51,963 bases of DNA, taken from assembly GCA_910587575.1 (NCBI GenBank), contig CAJULU010000018.1, positions 1,532 through 53,494 on the forward strand, in the 5' to 3' direction. The translations under genes and the position numbers were made by a program. Below the pieces are notes generated by a model. That model was not told the DNA's origin. It did no database searches and worked only from the letters and a program-made list of their open reading frames with translations. This stretch comes from an uncultured Dorea sp. GTDB taxonomy: Bacteria > Bacillota > Clostridia > Lachnospirales > Lachnospiraceae. Numbering within the stretch: position 1 is the first letter of the stretch; each line of letters begins with the position of its first letter. Shown one piece after another: positions 16,236 to 24,421 of the stretch.

Positions 16236-16700
16236 ATGAATACAGAGAGCAGAAAAGTAAGGGAATCTATGGTTGAAACCGTCCATATTGTCCGGCCCAA
16301 CCATCTGAATGCAACAGGCCGGCTCTTCGGCGGCATTCTGATGCAGTGGATTGACGAGGTCGCGGCTCTTGCGGCAAAACGCCATGCCCATAAGAATGTC
16401 ACCACAGCGTCCGTGGATAACCTGCGGTTCCTGAAAGGCGCATACCAGAATGACGTGATTATCATCAAGGGGAGATTAACCTATGCAGGACGTACGTCTA
16501 TGGAAGTAGAGGCAGACACTTACATCGAAGATCTGGAAGGAAAGAGAACACTGATTAACCAGGCTTTCTTTACCATGGTGGCTCTGGATGAACATGACAG
16601 GCCGGTTCCGGTTCCAGGGCTGGTTCTGGAAACGGAAGAAGAGAGGACGGCCTGGGAACAGGCCGCCCTGCGCCGTCAGATGCGGAGTCAGAAGAAATGA
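16236..16700 (+). CDS. Acyl-CoA thioesterase, hotdog fold (YciA-like)
   Basis: The product has 154 residues. The family's N-terminal signature NHLNATGRLFGGILMQWIDEVA (residues about 22-43) carries the active-site Asp on the long hotdog helix. The strand VTTASVDNLRFLKGA follows. Members hydrolyse acyl-CoA thioesters in the cytoplasm and typically form hexamers. The ATG follows GAACAGGAGC. It converges with an unrelated gene three bases away; the two stop codons lie in one small palindrome. Confidence 0.88.
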   Translation: MNTESRKVRESMVETVHIVRPNHLNATGRLFGGILMQWIDEVAALAAKRHAHKNVTTASVDNLRFLKGAYQNDVIIIKGRLTYAGRTSMEVEADTYIEDLEGKRTLINQAFFTMVALDEHDRPVPVPGLVLETEEERTAWEQAALRRQMRSQKK

Positions 16701-16712
16701 TTCTCATTTCTT
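16692..16712. terminator. Palindrome spanning two converging stop codons
   Basis: AAGAAATGA/TCATTTCTT forms a 9 bp stem with a TTC loop. The TGA of the thioesterase gene and the TGA of the converging minus-strand gene lie in opposite arms, so both proteins end in Lys-Lys. It is compact and probably attenuates transcription on both strands, but T tracts are short. Confidence 0.5.
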
Positions 16713-16979
16713 CATATATGAGGAAACCATCCGCACCATGCCTTCAATCTGATCCTGCTCTTCCTTGGATTTTCCGTCTTTGAGGACAGAGAGTACCAGT
16801 GAGAATTCATCGGGGGTAAACTGGATTCCTTTCTTATTCGCATTGGTGATCAGCGCCATCATAATCGGGGCCAGGGCCTTGCCGCTTTTCCCCTGGGTCT
16901 TTTCGGCGGCGGTGCGGATCAGTTCCATTTTCATCGGGTCGATATTCTGCATGTCCGGGTGGTTCATCCATTCATTCAT
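16704..16979 (-). CDS. Small protein of unknown function, partner of the upstream methionine-rich gene
   Basis: The product has 91 residues, mostly helical and rich in Met and Lys. The N-terminal part is MNEWMNHPDMQNIDPMKMELI. The central segment GKSGKALAPIMMALITNANKKGIQFTPDEFSLVLSVLK looks like a small helical bundle. There is no signal or strong membrane segment. The ATG overlaps the stop of the upstream gene by eight bases (ATGAATGA) and follows AAAGGAGA inside that gene, so translation is coupled. I do not recognise a characterised family. The extension upstream to 17033 is only the overlapping gene read in another frame. Confidence 0.7.
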   Translation of the reverse strand: MNEWMNHPDMQNIDPMKMELIRTAAEKTQGKSGKALAPIMMALITNANKKGIQFTPDEFSLVLSVLKDGKSKEEQDQIEGMVRMVSSYMKK

Positions 16980-17439
16980 TTTCTGCGTCTCCTTTCTGCT
17001 TGCCCGCATCGGGCTGGTTGAATTCGTTTTCAAACATCGTGTTATACATCTCGAACATCTCCTGCTGCTCGGGGCTTAACATGCTCTTCATCATGTCCAT
17101 CGGGTTAAATCCCTCAGAACCTTCGGAGGAGGGTTCTGATACAGACTGCATGCTTCGTACCATTTCCATCATATTCATCATGCCTGACATTTGTTCCATC
17201 ATCTCTTTTTCTGCCGGGTTCATATATGGTTTCAGACCTTCCAGGATGTTGGAAGGAGAGGAGGAAAACCCTTGAAAATATTCCATCGTGTGGCGGAATT
17301 CCAGGAATTTGATATAGATTCCGAAAAAACGCTGCACGGAGGGCGGAGTGTATGGAAGCAGGAGTTTTAAAGTATATAAAAAGGGCGGTGTCACCAGGTT
17401 ATCGAAAGGCGTCATAGGTTTCAGCGTATTTTGTTCCAT
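16972..17439 (-). CDS. Methionine-rich protein of unknown function
   Basis: The product has 155 residues. The N-terminal third is hydrophobic and aromatic (LVTPPFLYTLKLLLPYTPPSVQRFFGIYIKF) and may be a membrane-peripheral helix hairpin. The middle is strikingly methionine-rich (EKEMMEQMSGMMNMMEMVRSM, and later PMDMMKSM). The C-terminus is acidic. The start is the ATG at 17439, five bases after AAGGAG; a GTG at 17445 directly abuts that site and is rejected. It overlaps the following small gene. The function is unknown; clustering of Met may reflect an exposed amphipathic surface. Confidence 0.7.
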   Translation of the reverse strand: MEQNTLKPMTPFDNLVTPPFLYTLKLLLPYTPPSVQRFFGIYIKFLEFRHTMEYFQGFSSSPSNILEGLKPYMNPAEKEMMEQMSGMMNMMEMVRSMQSVSEPSSEGSEGFNPMDMMKSMLSPEQQEMFEMYNTMFENEFNQPDAGKQKGDAENE

Positions 17440-17604
17440 AGGCACTCCTTGTATGCGGATCCTTTTATAACGTTGTAAATATATATGCCAGCTGAATGGA
17501 TTTTATGAGATATGGGAAAACTAAATCTTAAGTATTTCATATATTATTAGAGAAACAACAACCCGGGAAACCCATGAAAGTTTCCGGGAGAAAGGGAACA
17601 TAAA

Positions 17605-17742
17605 ATGGACAGAAAACTAATTATTGACGGCAATGCCGTATATGAGATTGATGAGAAATGTATGCTGAGAAAACATCTGGAAGATAAGAAGGAGAAAGAA
17701 CGGACAGAGGCGGCCGAAAGAAATGAAAGGATGGAAGGATAA
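17605..17742 (+). CDS. 45-residue charged small protein
   Basis: The sequence begins MDRKLIIDGNAVYEIDEKCM and continues as a highly charged helix (RKHLEDKKEKERTEAAERN). It has a good ribosome binding site (GAAAGGGAAC) before the ATG, and a TAA stop. The N-terminal half looks like a short beta hairpin and the C-terminal half like a solvent-exposed helix. Just upstream (17562-17588) a near-perfect hairpin CCCGGGAAAC/GTTTCCGGG could mark the 5' leader. No family is recognised. Confidence 0.55.
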   Translation: MDRKLIIDGNAVYEIDEKCMLRKHLEDKKEKERTEAAERNERMEG

Positions 17743-17885
17743 AAGGACGGCGTAAGTAAGACAGATATTATTTTTCCTGTTTCAGGAACAGAGAATTTAT
17801 GTTATGATAGTAAGGCAGAAAAATAATTCATACTGGCGGGTCTGACAAAGGATAACCCTGGGGGATAGAAAAGGAGTGAAGAGAG

Positions 17886-19157
17886 ATGGATACATTTCTG
17901 CTGGATACGGTCATATTACTTGCGCTTGTGGTAACGCTTGGGTATTTTAACGAGAAGGTGACAAAATTCACCCATGAAATAGCGCTGATGCTGTTTACCG
18001 TGATTGCCGGCGGTCTGCTGCTGGTGCTGGGCGCCGTCTTAAAAGGAACCGGGACGGCATCCCAGGTTCTTGAGGAGTTACAGTTTTTCAATCTGGAAGG
18101 ATTTCTGATGGAGGGGGTTCTGTGCTTCATGCTGTTCGCAGGCTCCTGCCATATGAGGCTTCTGGATTTCAAGAAACATGCCAGGGCCATTTCGCTGCTG
18201 GCTGTGGGCGCTACATTTCTGGGGGCTGTGTTCTATGGTCTGATTTTCTATGGGGCAGGCAGGATTCTGGGACTTCCGTTCACGCTTCCGGTCTGCCTCA
18301 TGTTCGGCAGTATCGTTGCGCCTACGGATCCGATTGCGGCTACCAGTATTTTAAAGAAGTTTAACCTTCCGCCGGGGATCAGTTTCATTATTGAGGGGGA
18401 ATCTCTGCTGAATGACGGGATGGGTGTCGCATTGTTCATCTTCTTCTCGGGAATGGTCACTGCTGAAGAAAGCGGCGGTTTTTTTGCCGTGATGGCGAAG
18501 GAGTTACTGGGAGCCGTGGCTGTCGGAGTGGTGGTGACGTGCGTCTGTTTCCCCATATTCAGCCATACAAAGGATGAATCCAGGCAGATATTTACCAGTC
18601 TTCTGGCGGTGTCCCTGTCTTATGTGTTGTGTGAGTATGCTGGATTTTCCGGGGCGATTGCCTCGGTTGTGTGCGGGGTTCTGTTCTCTGCACTCAGGAA
18701 TTTTTCGGAGTATAGGGGAAGGACGCTTGAGCTTCACCAGTTCGACAGTTTCTGGGAGATACTGGATACGCTGCTGAATTCTGTTCTGTATGTTATGCTT
18801 GGGCTTTCCTTTATCCGGATCTTACAGATGCCCCATGTTCTGGTTCTGTCGCTTCTTGCAATCGCTGCGAATCTGGTCGCAAGGGCGGGAAGCCTTGGGG
18901 CTGCGTCCATATTCATTGGTCATCTGCCTGACGGGTATCAGAAGCCGCAGTTCATCTGTCTTCTGACCTGGGGAGGGCTTCGGGGAGGGCTTTCGGTTGC
19001 GCTTGCCATGAGCGCCCAGGAGCTGGTTTCCGAAGAAGTGTCTCTGATCATTCTTGGGGGAACCTATGCAATCGTGTTCTTTACGACGATCATACAGGGA
19101 ATGACTATGCAAAAGGTATATCGGAGCATACAGAGTACTCTGGTCAGAGGAGAATAG
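17886..19157 (+). CDS. Na+/H+ antiporter, CPA1/NhaP family
   Basis: The product has 423 residues with about twelve membrane segments. Family motifs are present: GSIVAPTDPIAATSIL (the ion-binding TDP helix), IEGESLLNDGMGVALF (the acidic ND helix) and LLTWGGLRGGLSVALAMS. These are characteristic of CPA1 sodium/proton or potassium/proton exchangers in the cytoplasmic membrane, used for pH and sodium homeostasis. There is no large C-terminal cytoplasmic regulatory domain. The ATG follows AAAAGGAGTG. It appears to be monocistronic. Confidence 0.9.
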   Translation: MDTFLLDTVILLALVVTLGYFNEKVTKFTHEIALMLFTVIAGGLLLVLGAVLKGTGTASQVLEELQFFNLEGFLMEGVLCFMLFAGSCHMRLLDFKKHARAISLLAVGATFLGAVFYGLIFYGAGRILGLPFTLPVCLMFGSIVAPTDPIAATSILKKFNLPPGISFIIEGESLLNDGMGVALFIFFSGMVTAEESGGFFAVMAKELLGAVAVGVVVTCVCFPIFSHTKDESRQIFTSLLAVSLSYVLCEYAGFSGAIASVVCGVLFSALRNFSEYRGRTLELHQFDSFWEILDTLLNSVLYVMLGLSFIRILQMPHVLVLSLLAIAANLVARAGSLGAASIFIGHLPDGYQKPQFICLLTWGGLRGGLSVALAMSAQELVSEEVSLIILGGTYAIVFFTTIIQGMTMQKVYRSIQSTLVRGE

Positions 19158-19277
19158 GAAGCCGTAGGGATATGATACGCTATGTTTGATCTGTATCAGC
19201 AGAAGCACCAGACTGAACAATGTTCATTATATTCTTGATTGTATTGTCAAGGGTAAATAAAACGATAAAATTTTGCG

Positions 19278-19306
19278 GTATAAAATCCCTTCATTTACAG
19301 ATAATA
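19278..19306 (+). promoter_or_regulatory. Putative sigma-G promoter of spoVT
   Basis: GTATA (19278-19282), a 17-base spacer and GATAATA (19300-19306) match the sigma-G forms GHATR and CATWHTA with one mismatch. In Bacillus subtilis spoVT is a sigma-G gene, which fits. It is a sequence-based guess. Confidence 0.45.
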
Positions 19307-19358
19307 GTATCATTACGAACAAGTGATATGAAAATCTACAGATGGAGGAATCAATACT

Positions 19359-19907
19359 ATGAAAGCAACTGGAATTGTACGTAGAATAGATGATCTGGGC
19401 CGTGTGGTAATCCCGAAAGAAATCCGGCGGACGCTGCGGATTCGGGAGGGCGACCCGCTGGAAATCTTCACCGACAGGGAAGGCGAAATCATTTTAAAGA
19501 AATACTCTCCCATCGGAGAGCTGTCAACATTCGCAAAACAGTATGCGGAGAGCCTGGCCCAGACCATCAGCTGTCTGGTATGTGTCTGTGACATGGACCA
19601 GATCATTGCGGCCGCAGGAAATGGAAAGAAGGAACTTCAGGACAAATATATCAGCAGGCAGTTAGAGAAGAGTCTTTGTGACAGAACCCAGCTTTCGGCT
19701 GCGGCGGGGGATAAGACATATATTCCCATTATAGATGCCCAGGATGAAGATTACGAATATGAGGTTATCAGCCCGATTATCTGCGAGGGCGACGTGATTG
19801 GCGGGGTGATTCTCCTTTCCAGGGATCCTAAGAAGAAACTGGGGGAACTGGAACAGAAGATGGCGGCCTGTGCGGCAGGATTTTTAGGGAGCCAGATGGA
19901 ACAATAG
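19359..19907 (+). CDS. spoVT: Stage V sporulation protein T, SpoVT
   Basis: The product has 182 residues. The N-terminal AbrB swapped-hairpin DNA-binding domain is MKATGIVRRIDDLGRVVIPK followed by EIRRTLRIREGDPLEIF. A GAF-like sensor domain spans about 55-180. The length and layout are those of SpoVT rather than the shorter AbrB/Abh. SpoVT is a forespore transcription factor modulating sigma-G-dependent genes, so the gene identifies a spore former. The ATG follows GGAGGAATC. Confidence 0.93.
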   Translation: MKATGIVRRIDDLGRVVIPKEIRRTLRIREGDPLEIFTDREGEIILKKYSPIGELSTFAKQYAESLAQTISCLVCVCDMDQIIAAAGNGKKELQDKYISRQLEKSLCDRTQLSAAAGDKTYIPIIDAQDEDYEYEVISPIICEGDVIGGVILLSRDPKKKLGELEQKMAACAAGFLGSQMEQ

Positions 19908-19922
19908 AGGAATATAATCAGA

Positions 19923-19963
19923 ATTCCCATCATACCTTGTGATAGACAAGGAGGGATGGGAAT
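19923..19963 (+). promoter_or_regulatory. Hairpin covering the ribosome binding site of the TIGR04086-type gene
   Basis: Two nested stems are visible: the outer ATTCCCAT/ATGGGAAT (8 bp) and the inner CCTTGT/ACAAGG (6 bp). The inner right arm overlaps the AAGGAGG site, and the outer right arm reaches into the start codon at 19962. If folded, it would hide the translation start. Confidence 0.5.
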
Positions 19964-20336
19964 GGAAAAAAAGCTCCAGAAAGATTCGTGGGTCATGTGG
20001 ATATTAAAGTCACTTCTGGTTTCTTACGTCATCACAGGGATTCTGTTATTGCTGCTGGCAGTTGCGCTGTTTAAGTTTGAACTGAACGAGAAAGCGGTGT
20101 CGGCTGCCATCGTGGCAATCTATATTATGGCAACTCTGCTTGGCGGAATTGTCATCGGCAAATTTGCCAGGGTGAGAAGGTATCTGTGGGGGCTGGGCCT
20201 TGGAATCGGTTATTTTGCGCTGCTTCTGCTGATTACCCTTGGCGTGTACCGTACGCTGAACGGGGATGCGGTGAATCTGGTGACCACATTAATCCTGTGT
20301 GCCGGAGGCGGAATGGCAGGAGGTATGCTGTCGTAA
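19962..20336 (+). CDS. TIGR04086-type small membrane protein
   Basis: The product has 124 residues with four membrane segments (about 15-37, 48-66, 75-95 and 100-120). The last contains the Gly-rich LILCAGGGMAGGML. It resembles the TIGR04086 family (YrzE-like), which commonly sits beside the SCIFF/SecDF locus in Clostridia. The function is unknown. The ATG at 19962 is chosen because it lies seven bases after GGAGG; the ATG at 19956 directly touches the ribosome binding site. Confidence 0.7.
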   Translation: MEKKLQKDSWVMWILKSLLVSYVITGILLLLLAVALFKFELNEKAVSAAIVAIYIMATLLGGIVIGKFARVRRYLWGLGLGIGYFALLLLITLGVYRTLNGDAVNLVTTLILCAGGGMAGGMLS

Positions 20337-20391
20337 TCCGGCATGCAAAGATGTCAGAATTGCCTGCCGGTGAATTTTACACACTTCCTTA

Positions 20392-20420
20392 TTGCGCAAA
20401 TGAAGATGTAATGCTATAAT
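20392..20420 (+). promoter_or_regulatory. Promoter of the SCIFF peptide gene
   Basis: TTGCGC (20392-20397), a 17-base spacer and a perfect TATAAT (20415-20420) place a transcription start about 30 bases before the peptide start codon. Confidence 0.75.
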
Positions 20421-20458
20421 AACAGAAGTTAGGCAAAAGAATAAGGAGGAACATGACC

Positions 20459-20602
20459 ATGAAGCATGTAAAGACATTAAATACACAGACTCTGAACAAC
20501 AGTTTGAAGAAGGGTGGATGCGGCGAGTGCCAGACATCCTGCCAGTCAGCATGTAAGACGTCCTGCACGGTAGGCAATCAGACATGCGAGCAGAAGAAGT
20601 AG
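20459..20602 (+). CDS. scfA: SCIFF ranthipeptide precursor (six cysteines in forty-five residues)
   Basis: The precursor has 47 residues, beginning MKHVKTLNTQTLNNSLKKGG and carrying cysteines at 21, 24, 28, 32, 36 and 43, with Thr and Ser residues between them. This is the near-universal clostridial SCIFF peptide. The adjacent radical SAM maturase installs thioether crosslinks from Cys sulfur to neighbouring residues. The Lys/Leu/Asn-rich N-terminus is the leader. Of three in-frame ATGs (20453, 20459 and the upstream context), 20459 has the best spacing (nine bases) from AAGGAGG and gives the family N-terminus. The mature peptide's biological role is not settled. Confidence 0.95.
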   Translation: MKHVKTLNTQTLNNSLKKGGCGECQTSCQSACKTSCTVGNQTCEQKK

Positions 20603-20650
20603 ACGGCAAGTATCAGGAATGATGGCGCTGCTGCGGTATGCCGCAGGCGG

Positions 20651-20677
20651 AGAATCCCGTAAAGCGGGATTCTTTTT
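20651..20677 (+). terminator. Terminator between SCIFF peptide and maturase
   Basis: The stem AGAATCCCG/CGGGATTCT with a TAAAG loop is followed by TTTTT. A second small hairpin CTGCGG/CCGCAG (20631-20646) precedes it. Placed inside the operon, it should make peptide mRNA far more abundant than maturase mRNA. Confidence 0.85.
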
Positions 20678-20742
20678 CTGTTTGTCATGGCATACGGAAA
20701 GTAATTTGAGAGAATGTCAGAATGTGAAAGGGGTACATAGTC

Positions 20743-22146
20743 TTGATACATCAGTATCAGAATAATGGATACAATATCGTTATGGATGTCATAAGCGGTG
20801 CGGTTCATGTGGTTGACCAGCTCTGCTATGACGTGATTTCCGAGTTAAATCAATCATGTAAAGACCAGGAAGAACGGGCATTAGAGATTCTGCGTGATCC
20901 GTCTGTTTTCCAGGGGCTTATTACGGCTCTGGGTGGACGGTATGAAAGAGATGACCTTGCGGATGCCCTTGCGGACGTAACCGAACTGACAGAGGCGGGA
21001 CAGTTATTTGTAAAAGATACATACGAGAGTATGATCGAAGAAGTAAAGAAACGTAAGACGGTGGTGAAGGCTCTCTGTCTTCATATCGCCCATGACTGCA
21101 ATCTTGCCTGTAAGTATTGTTTCGCAGAGGAAGGAGAATATCACGGCAGGCGGGCGCTGATGAGTTATGAGGTGGGGAAAAAGGCTCTGGATTTTCTGAT
21201 CAGAAGTTCCGGCAGCCGCAGGAACCTGGAAGTGGACTTCTTTGGCGGTGAACCGCTGATGAACTGGCAGGTGGTGAAAGACCTTGTGGCATATGGAAGG
21301 CAGCAGGAGAAGATTCATGACAAGCATTTCCGTTTTACCGTTACCACTAACGGCGTGCTGTTAGACGATGAGATTCAGGAATTTATCAACCAGGAAATGG
21401 ACAATGTGGTGTTAAGCTTAGACGGGCGTAAGGAAGTCAATGACCGTATGCGTCCTTTCCGCAATGGGAAAGGAAGTTATGACATCATTGTTCCGAAGTT
21501 TCAGAAGCTGGCAGAAAGCCGGAACCAGGAGCGGTATTATGTCCGCGGGACGTTTACCCGGAACAATCTGGATTTCTCAGAGGATATTCTGCATTTTGCA
21601 GATCTTGGCTTTCAGCAGATGTCGGTTGAGCCGGTGGTGGGGGACGAAAGTGACCCTTACGCAATCCGCACCGAAGATCTTCCGAAGATCATGGAAGAGT
21701 ACGATAAGCTGGCAAAGGTAATGATTGAGCGTGAAAAGGAAGGAAAAGGTTTTCAATTCTTTCATTTTATGATAGACTTAGACGGTGGACCCTGTGTGGC
21801 GAAGAGATTGTCGGGATGCGGTTCGGGAACCGAGTACCTGGCAGTGACGCCGTGGGGGGATTTGTATCCGTGTCATCAGTTTGTAGGGCAGGAAGATTTC
21901 TTAATGGGGAATGTAGAGGAAGGGATTCTGCGGCCGGAGATTGCAGAGGATTTCCGAAGCTGCAATGTGTATTCCAAGGAAAAGTGCAGGGATTGTTTTG
22001 CAAAATTCTACTGCAGCGGCGGATGTATGGCGAATGCCTGGAACTTCCACGGCACCATTCACGACACCTATGAGATAGGATGCGAGATGCAAAGAAAGCG
22101 TGTAGAGTGCGCAATTATGATAAAAGCTGCTTTGGCGAATGAGTAG
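20743..22146 (+). CDS. scfB: SCIFF radical SAM maturase with SPASM domain
   Basis: The product has 467 residues. The first about 100 residues form the peptide-recognition region, starting MIHQYQNNGYNIVMDV as in the family. The radical SAM cluster motif is CNLACKYC (C119, C123, C126), followed by FFGGEPL. The C-terminal SPASM/twitch domain has the ordered cysteines in SGCGSGTEYLAVTPWG, LYPCHQF, then CRDCFAKFYCSGGC, and a final Cys near the end. The enzyme uses S-adenosylmethionine to form thioether bonds in the SCIFF peptide. The start is a TTG, nine bases after AAAGGGG, supported by the conserved N-terminus. Confidence 0.95.
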   Translation: MIHQYQNNGYNIVMDVISGAVHVVDQLCYDVISELNQSCKDQEERALEILRDPSVFQGLITALGGRYERDDLADALADVTELTEAGQLFVKDTYESMIEEVKKRKTVVKALCLHIAHDCNLACKYCFAEEGEYHGRRALMSYEVGKKALDFLIRSSGSRRNLEVDFFGGEPLMNWQVVKDLVAYGRQQEKIHDKHFRFTVTTNGVLLDDEIQEFINQEMDNVVLSLDGRKEVNDRMRPFRNGKGSYDIIVPKFQKLAESRNQERYYVRGTFTRNNLDFSEDILHFADLGFQQMSVEPVVGDESDPYAIRTEDLPKIMEEYDKLAKVMIEREKEGKGFQFFHFMIDLDGGPCVAKRLSGCGSGTEYLAVTPWGDLYPCHQFVGQEDFLMGNVEEGILRPEIAEDFRSCNVYSKEKCRDCFAKFYCSGGCMANAWNFHGTIHDTYEIGCEMQRKRVECAIMIKAALANE

Positions 22147-22161
22147 AAAGGAAGTTATACC

Positions 22162-24309
22162 ATGAAGAAGAACAAAGGTATCATAAGCCTGGTACTGACA
22201 GTTGTGCTGATTGCACTGATGGGCTTCACGGTACTGGTGGGGTTTGGCGGGACCGGAACCGGAGCGATGAAGAATATCAGGCTTGGCCTGGATCTGGCGG
22301 GCGGTGTCAGCATCACGTACCAGGTAAAGGACAAGAATCCATCGGATGAAGAGATGAGTGACACGATCTATAAGCTTCAGAGACGTGTGGAGCAGTATAG
22401 TACGGAAGCGAGCGTTTACCAGGAGGGTAGTGACAGAATCAACATTGAGATTCCGGGCGTGACGGATGCCAACAAGATTCTGGACGAATTAGGGAAGCCT
22501 GGTTCTCTGGAGTTCAAGACAGAGGACGGGAAGACGGTGCTTACGGGATCTGACGTGGAGACGGCAACTGCGAGAGCCGGGGAAGACTCCATGAAGAACC
22601 GGGAATACTCGGTAGAACTGACGCTGAACAAGGATGGGAAAGAGAAGTTTGCAAAAGCTACGAAGGAGAATGTAGGGAAGAAGATTGACATTGTCTATGA
22701 CGGCGCCACAATCAGCGATCCGGTTGTCAACCAGGAGATTACCGGGGGACAGGCATATATTACCGGAAACTTTACGTTTGAAGAAGCGGACAATCTGGCT
22801 TCGACCATCCGTATCGGCGGTCTGAAGCTGGAACTTGAGGAACTCCGTTCTAACGTGGTGGGCGCCCAGCTTGGAGAGCAGGCCATCAGCACCAGTCTGA
22901 AAGCGGGGGCCATTGGTCTTGCTCTGATTATTGCCTTCATGATCTTTGTGTACTATCTTCCGGGGGTTGCAGCAGGACTTGCGCTGCTGATCTATACGGA
23001 ACTGGTTCTGGTGATTCTGAATGCGTTTAACGTCACGCTGACGCTGCCCGGAATCGCTGGTATTATTCTGGGTATTGGTATGGCCGTGGATGCCAACGTC
23101 ATTATATTTGCCCGTGTCCGCGAGGAAATGTCACGGGGAAAGAGTGTGAAGAATTCTCTGAAGACTGGTTTCCAGAAAGCCATGTCTGCCATCGTGGATG
23201 GTAATGTGACTACTCTGATTGCCGCTGCGGTTCTGTGGTTCCGCGGTTCCGGACCGGTAAAGGGATTTGCGCAGACTCTGGCGATCGGTATTCTTGTGTC
23301 CATGTTTACCGCTCTTGTGGTGACGAGGATTATCGTATTCTCTTTCTATGCGGTGGGAATGCGTAAGGAGAGTATGTACTACCGCCCGAAAAAAGAGCGG
23401 GAACCGATTGCGTTCGTGGAGAAGAGGAAGGTATTCTTTACGGTATCTGTACTGCTGATTGTAGTGAGTCTGGCAGTGATGGGTGTGAATTCTTCACGAG
23501 GAAAGGGCGCATTTGCATACAGTCTTGAATTTGAGGGCGGTACCTCTACGAATGTAACATTTAATGAAGAACTTTCCATTGATGAGATTGACGAGAAGGT
23601 AGTTCCGGTTGTGGAAGACGTTACCGGTGACAATAACGTGCAGACCCAGAAGGTCGCAGGAACCAACCAGGTGATTATCAAGACGGTGACGCTGTCCCTT
23701 GACCAGCGTGAGGAACTGAACCAGGCCATGGTGGATGAGTTCAAGGTGGATGAGTCGCTGATTACGGCTGAGAATATCAGTTCTACCGTAAGTAATGAGA
23801 TGCGTCAGGATGCAGTGGTTGCGGTCATCATTTCCACAATCTGTATGCTGCTTTACATCTGGTTCCGGTTCAAGGATATCCGTTTTGCGGCCAGCGCCAT
23901 TCTTGCGCTGCTGCATGACGTACTGATCGTAATCGGGTTCTATGCCATTGCAAGAATTTCAGTAGGGAATACCTTTATTGCCTGTATGCTGACGATTGTG
24001 GGATACTCGATCAATGCGACCATCGTTATCTTTGACCGTATCCGTGAGGAACTGCATTACCAGACGAAGAAGACGGATCTTATGGCTGTGGTGAATAAGA
24101 GTATTACCCAGACGCTGACCAGAAGTATCTATACCTCGCTGACCACCTTTGTGATGGTTGCCATCCTGTTCATTATGGGTGTCAGCTCCATCCGTGAGTT
24201 TGCTGCACCGCTGATGGTGGGCGTGATCTGCGGAGCATATTCTTCCGTATGTATTACGGGTGCGCTGTGGTATGTGATGCGCACGAAACTTGGAAAGAAG
24301 GAAGCTTAA
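22162..24309 (+). CDS. secDF: Fused protein translocase subunit SecDF
   Basis: The product has 715 residues, a natural SecD-SecF fusion. The SecD half contains RLGLDLAGGVSITYQV after the first membrane helix, an extracytoplasmic P1 region, and the helices with GIGMAVDANVIIFARVREE. The SecF half begins near residue 420 with a new helix, YSLEFEGGTSTNVTF, and ends with the matching INATIVIFDRIREE motif. It has twelve membrane segments. SecDF uses the proton-motive force to aid late steps of Sec export. It starts 15 bases after the maturase stop, in the conserved SCIFF-SecDF arrangement. Confidence 0.95.
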   Translation: MKKNKGIISLVLTVVLIALMGFTVLVGFGGTGTGAMKNIRLGLDLAGGVSITYQVKDKNPSDEEMSDTIYKLQRRVEQYSTEASVYQEGSDRINIEIPGVTDANKILDELGKPGSLEFKTEDGKTVLTGSDVETATARAGEDSMKNREYSVELTLNKDGKEKFAKATKENVGKKIDIVYDGATISDPVVNQEITGGQAYITGNFTFEEADNLASTIRIGGLKLELEELRSNVVGAQLGEQAISTSLKAGAIGLALIIAFMIFVYYLPGVAAGLALLIYTELVLVILNAFNVTLTLPGIAGIILGIGMAVDANVIIFARVREEMSRGKSVKNSLKTGFQKAMSAIVDGNVTTLIAAAVLWFRGSGPVKGFAQTLAIGILVSMFTALVVTRIIVFSFYAVGMRKESMYYRPKKEREPIAFVEKRKVFFTVSVLLIVVSLAVMGVNSSRGKGAFAYSLEFEGGTSTNVTFNEELSIDEIDEKVVPVVEDVTGDNNVQTQKVAGTNQVIIKTVTLSLDQREELNQAMVDEFKVDESLITAENISSTVSNEMRQDAVVAVIISTICMLLYIWFRFKDIRFAASAILALLHDVLIVIGFYAIARISVGNTFIACMLTIVGYSINATIVIFDRIREELHYQTKKTDLMAVVNKSITQTLTRSIYTSLTTFVMVAILFIMGVSSIREFAAPLMVGVICGAYSSVCITGALWYVMRTKLGKKEA

Positions 24310-24335
24310 GAAAGAAGGAAGCTTGCAAAATTACG

Positions 24336-24373
24336 AAGGGACTGGTGGAAATGACATTTTCCGTCAGTCCCTT
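24336..24373 (+). other. Intercistronic hairpin between secDF and recJ
   Basis: AAGGGACTG (24336-24344) pairs with CAGTCCCTT (24365-24373), and the stem continues inward through GGAAA/TTTCC after a small internal loop. No T tract follows, so it may be a weak terminator or an mRNA stability element. Confidence 0.5.
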
Positions 24374-24421
24374 CCGGCATTTCATTCATGGATAACAGAA
24401 GAGAAGGAGGAGAAAAGGGGA

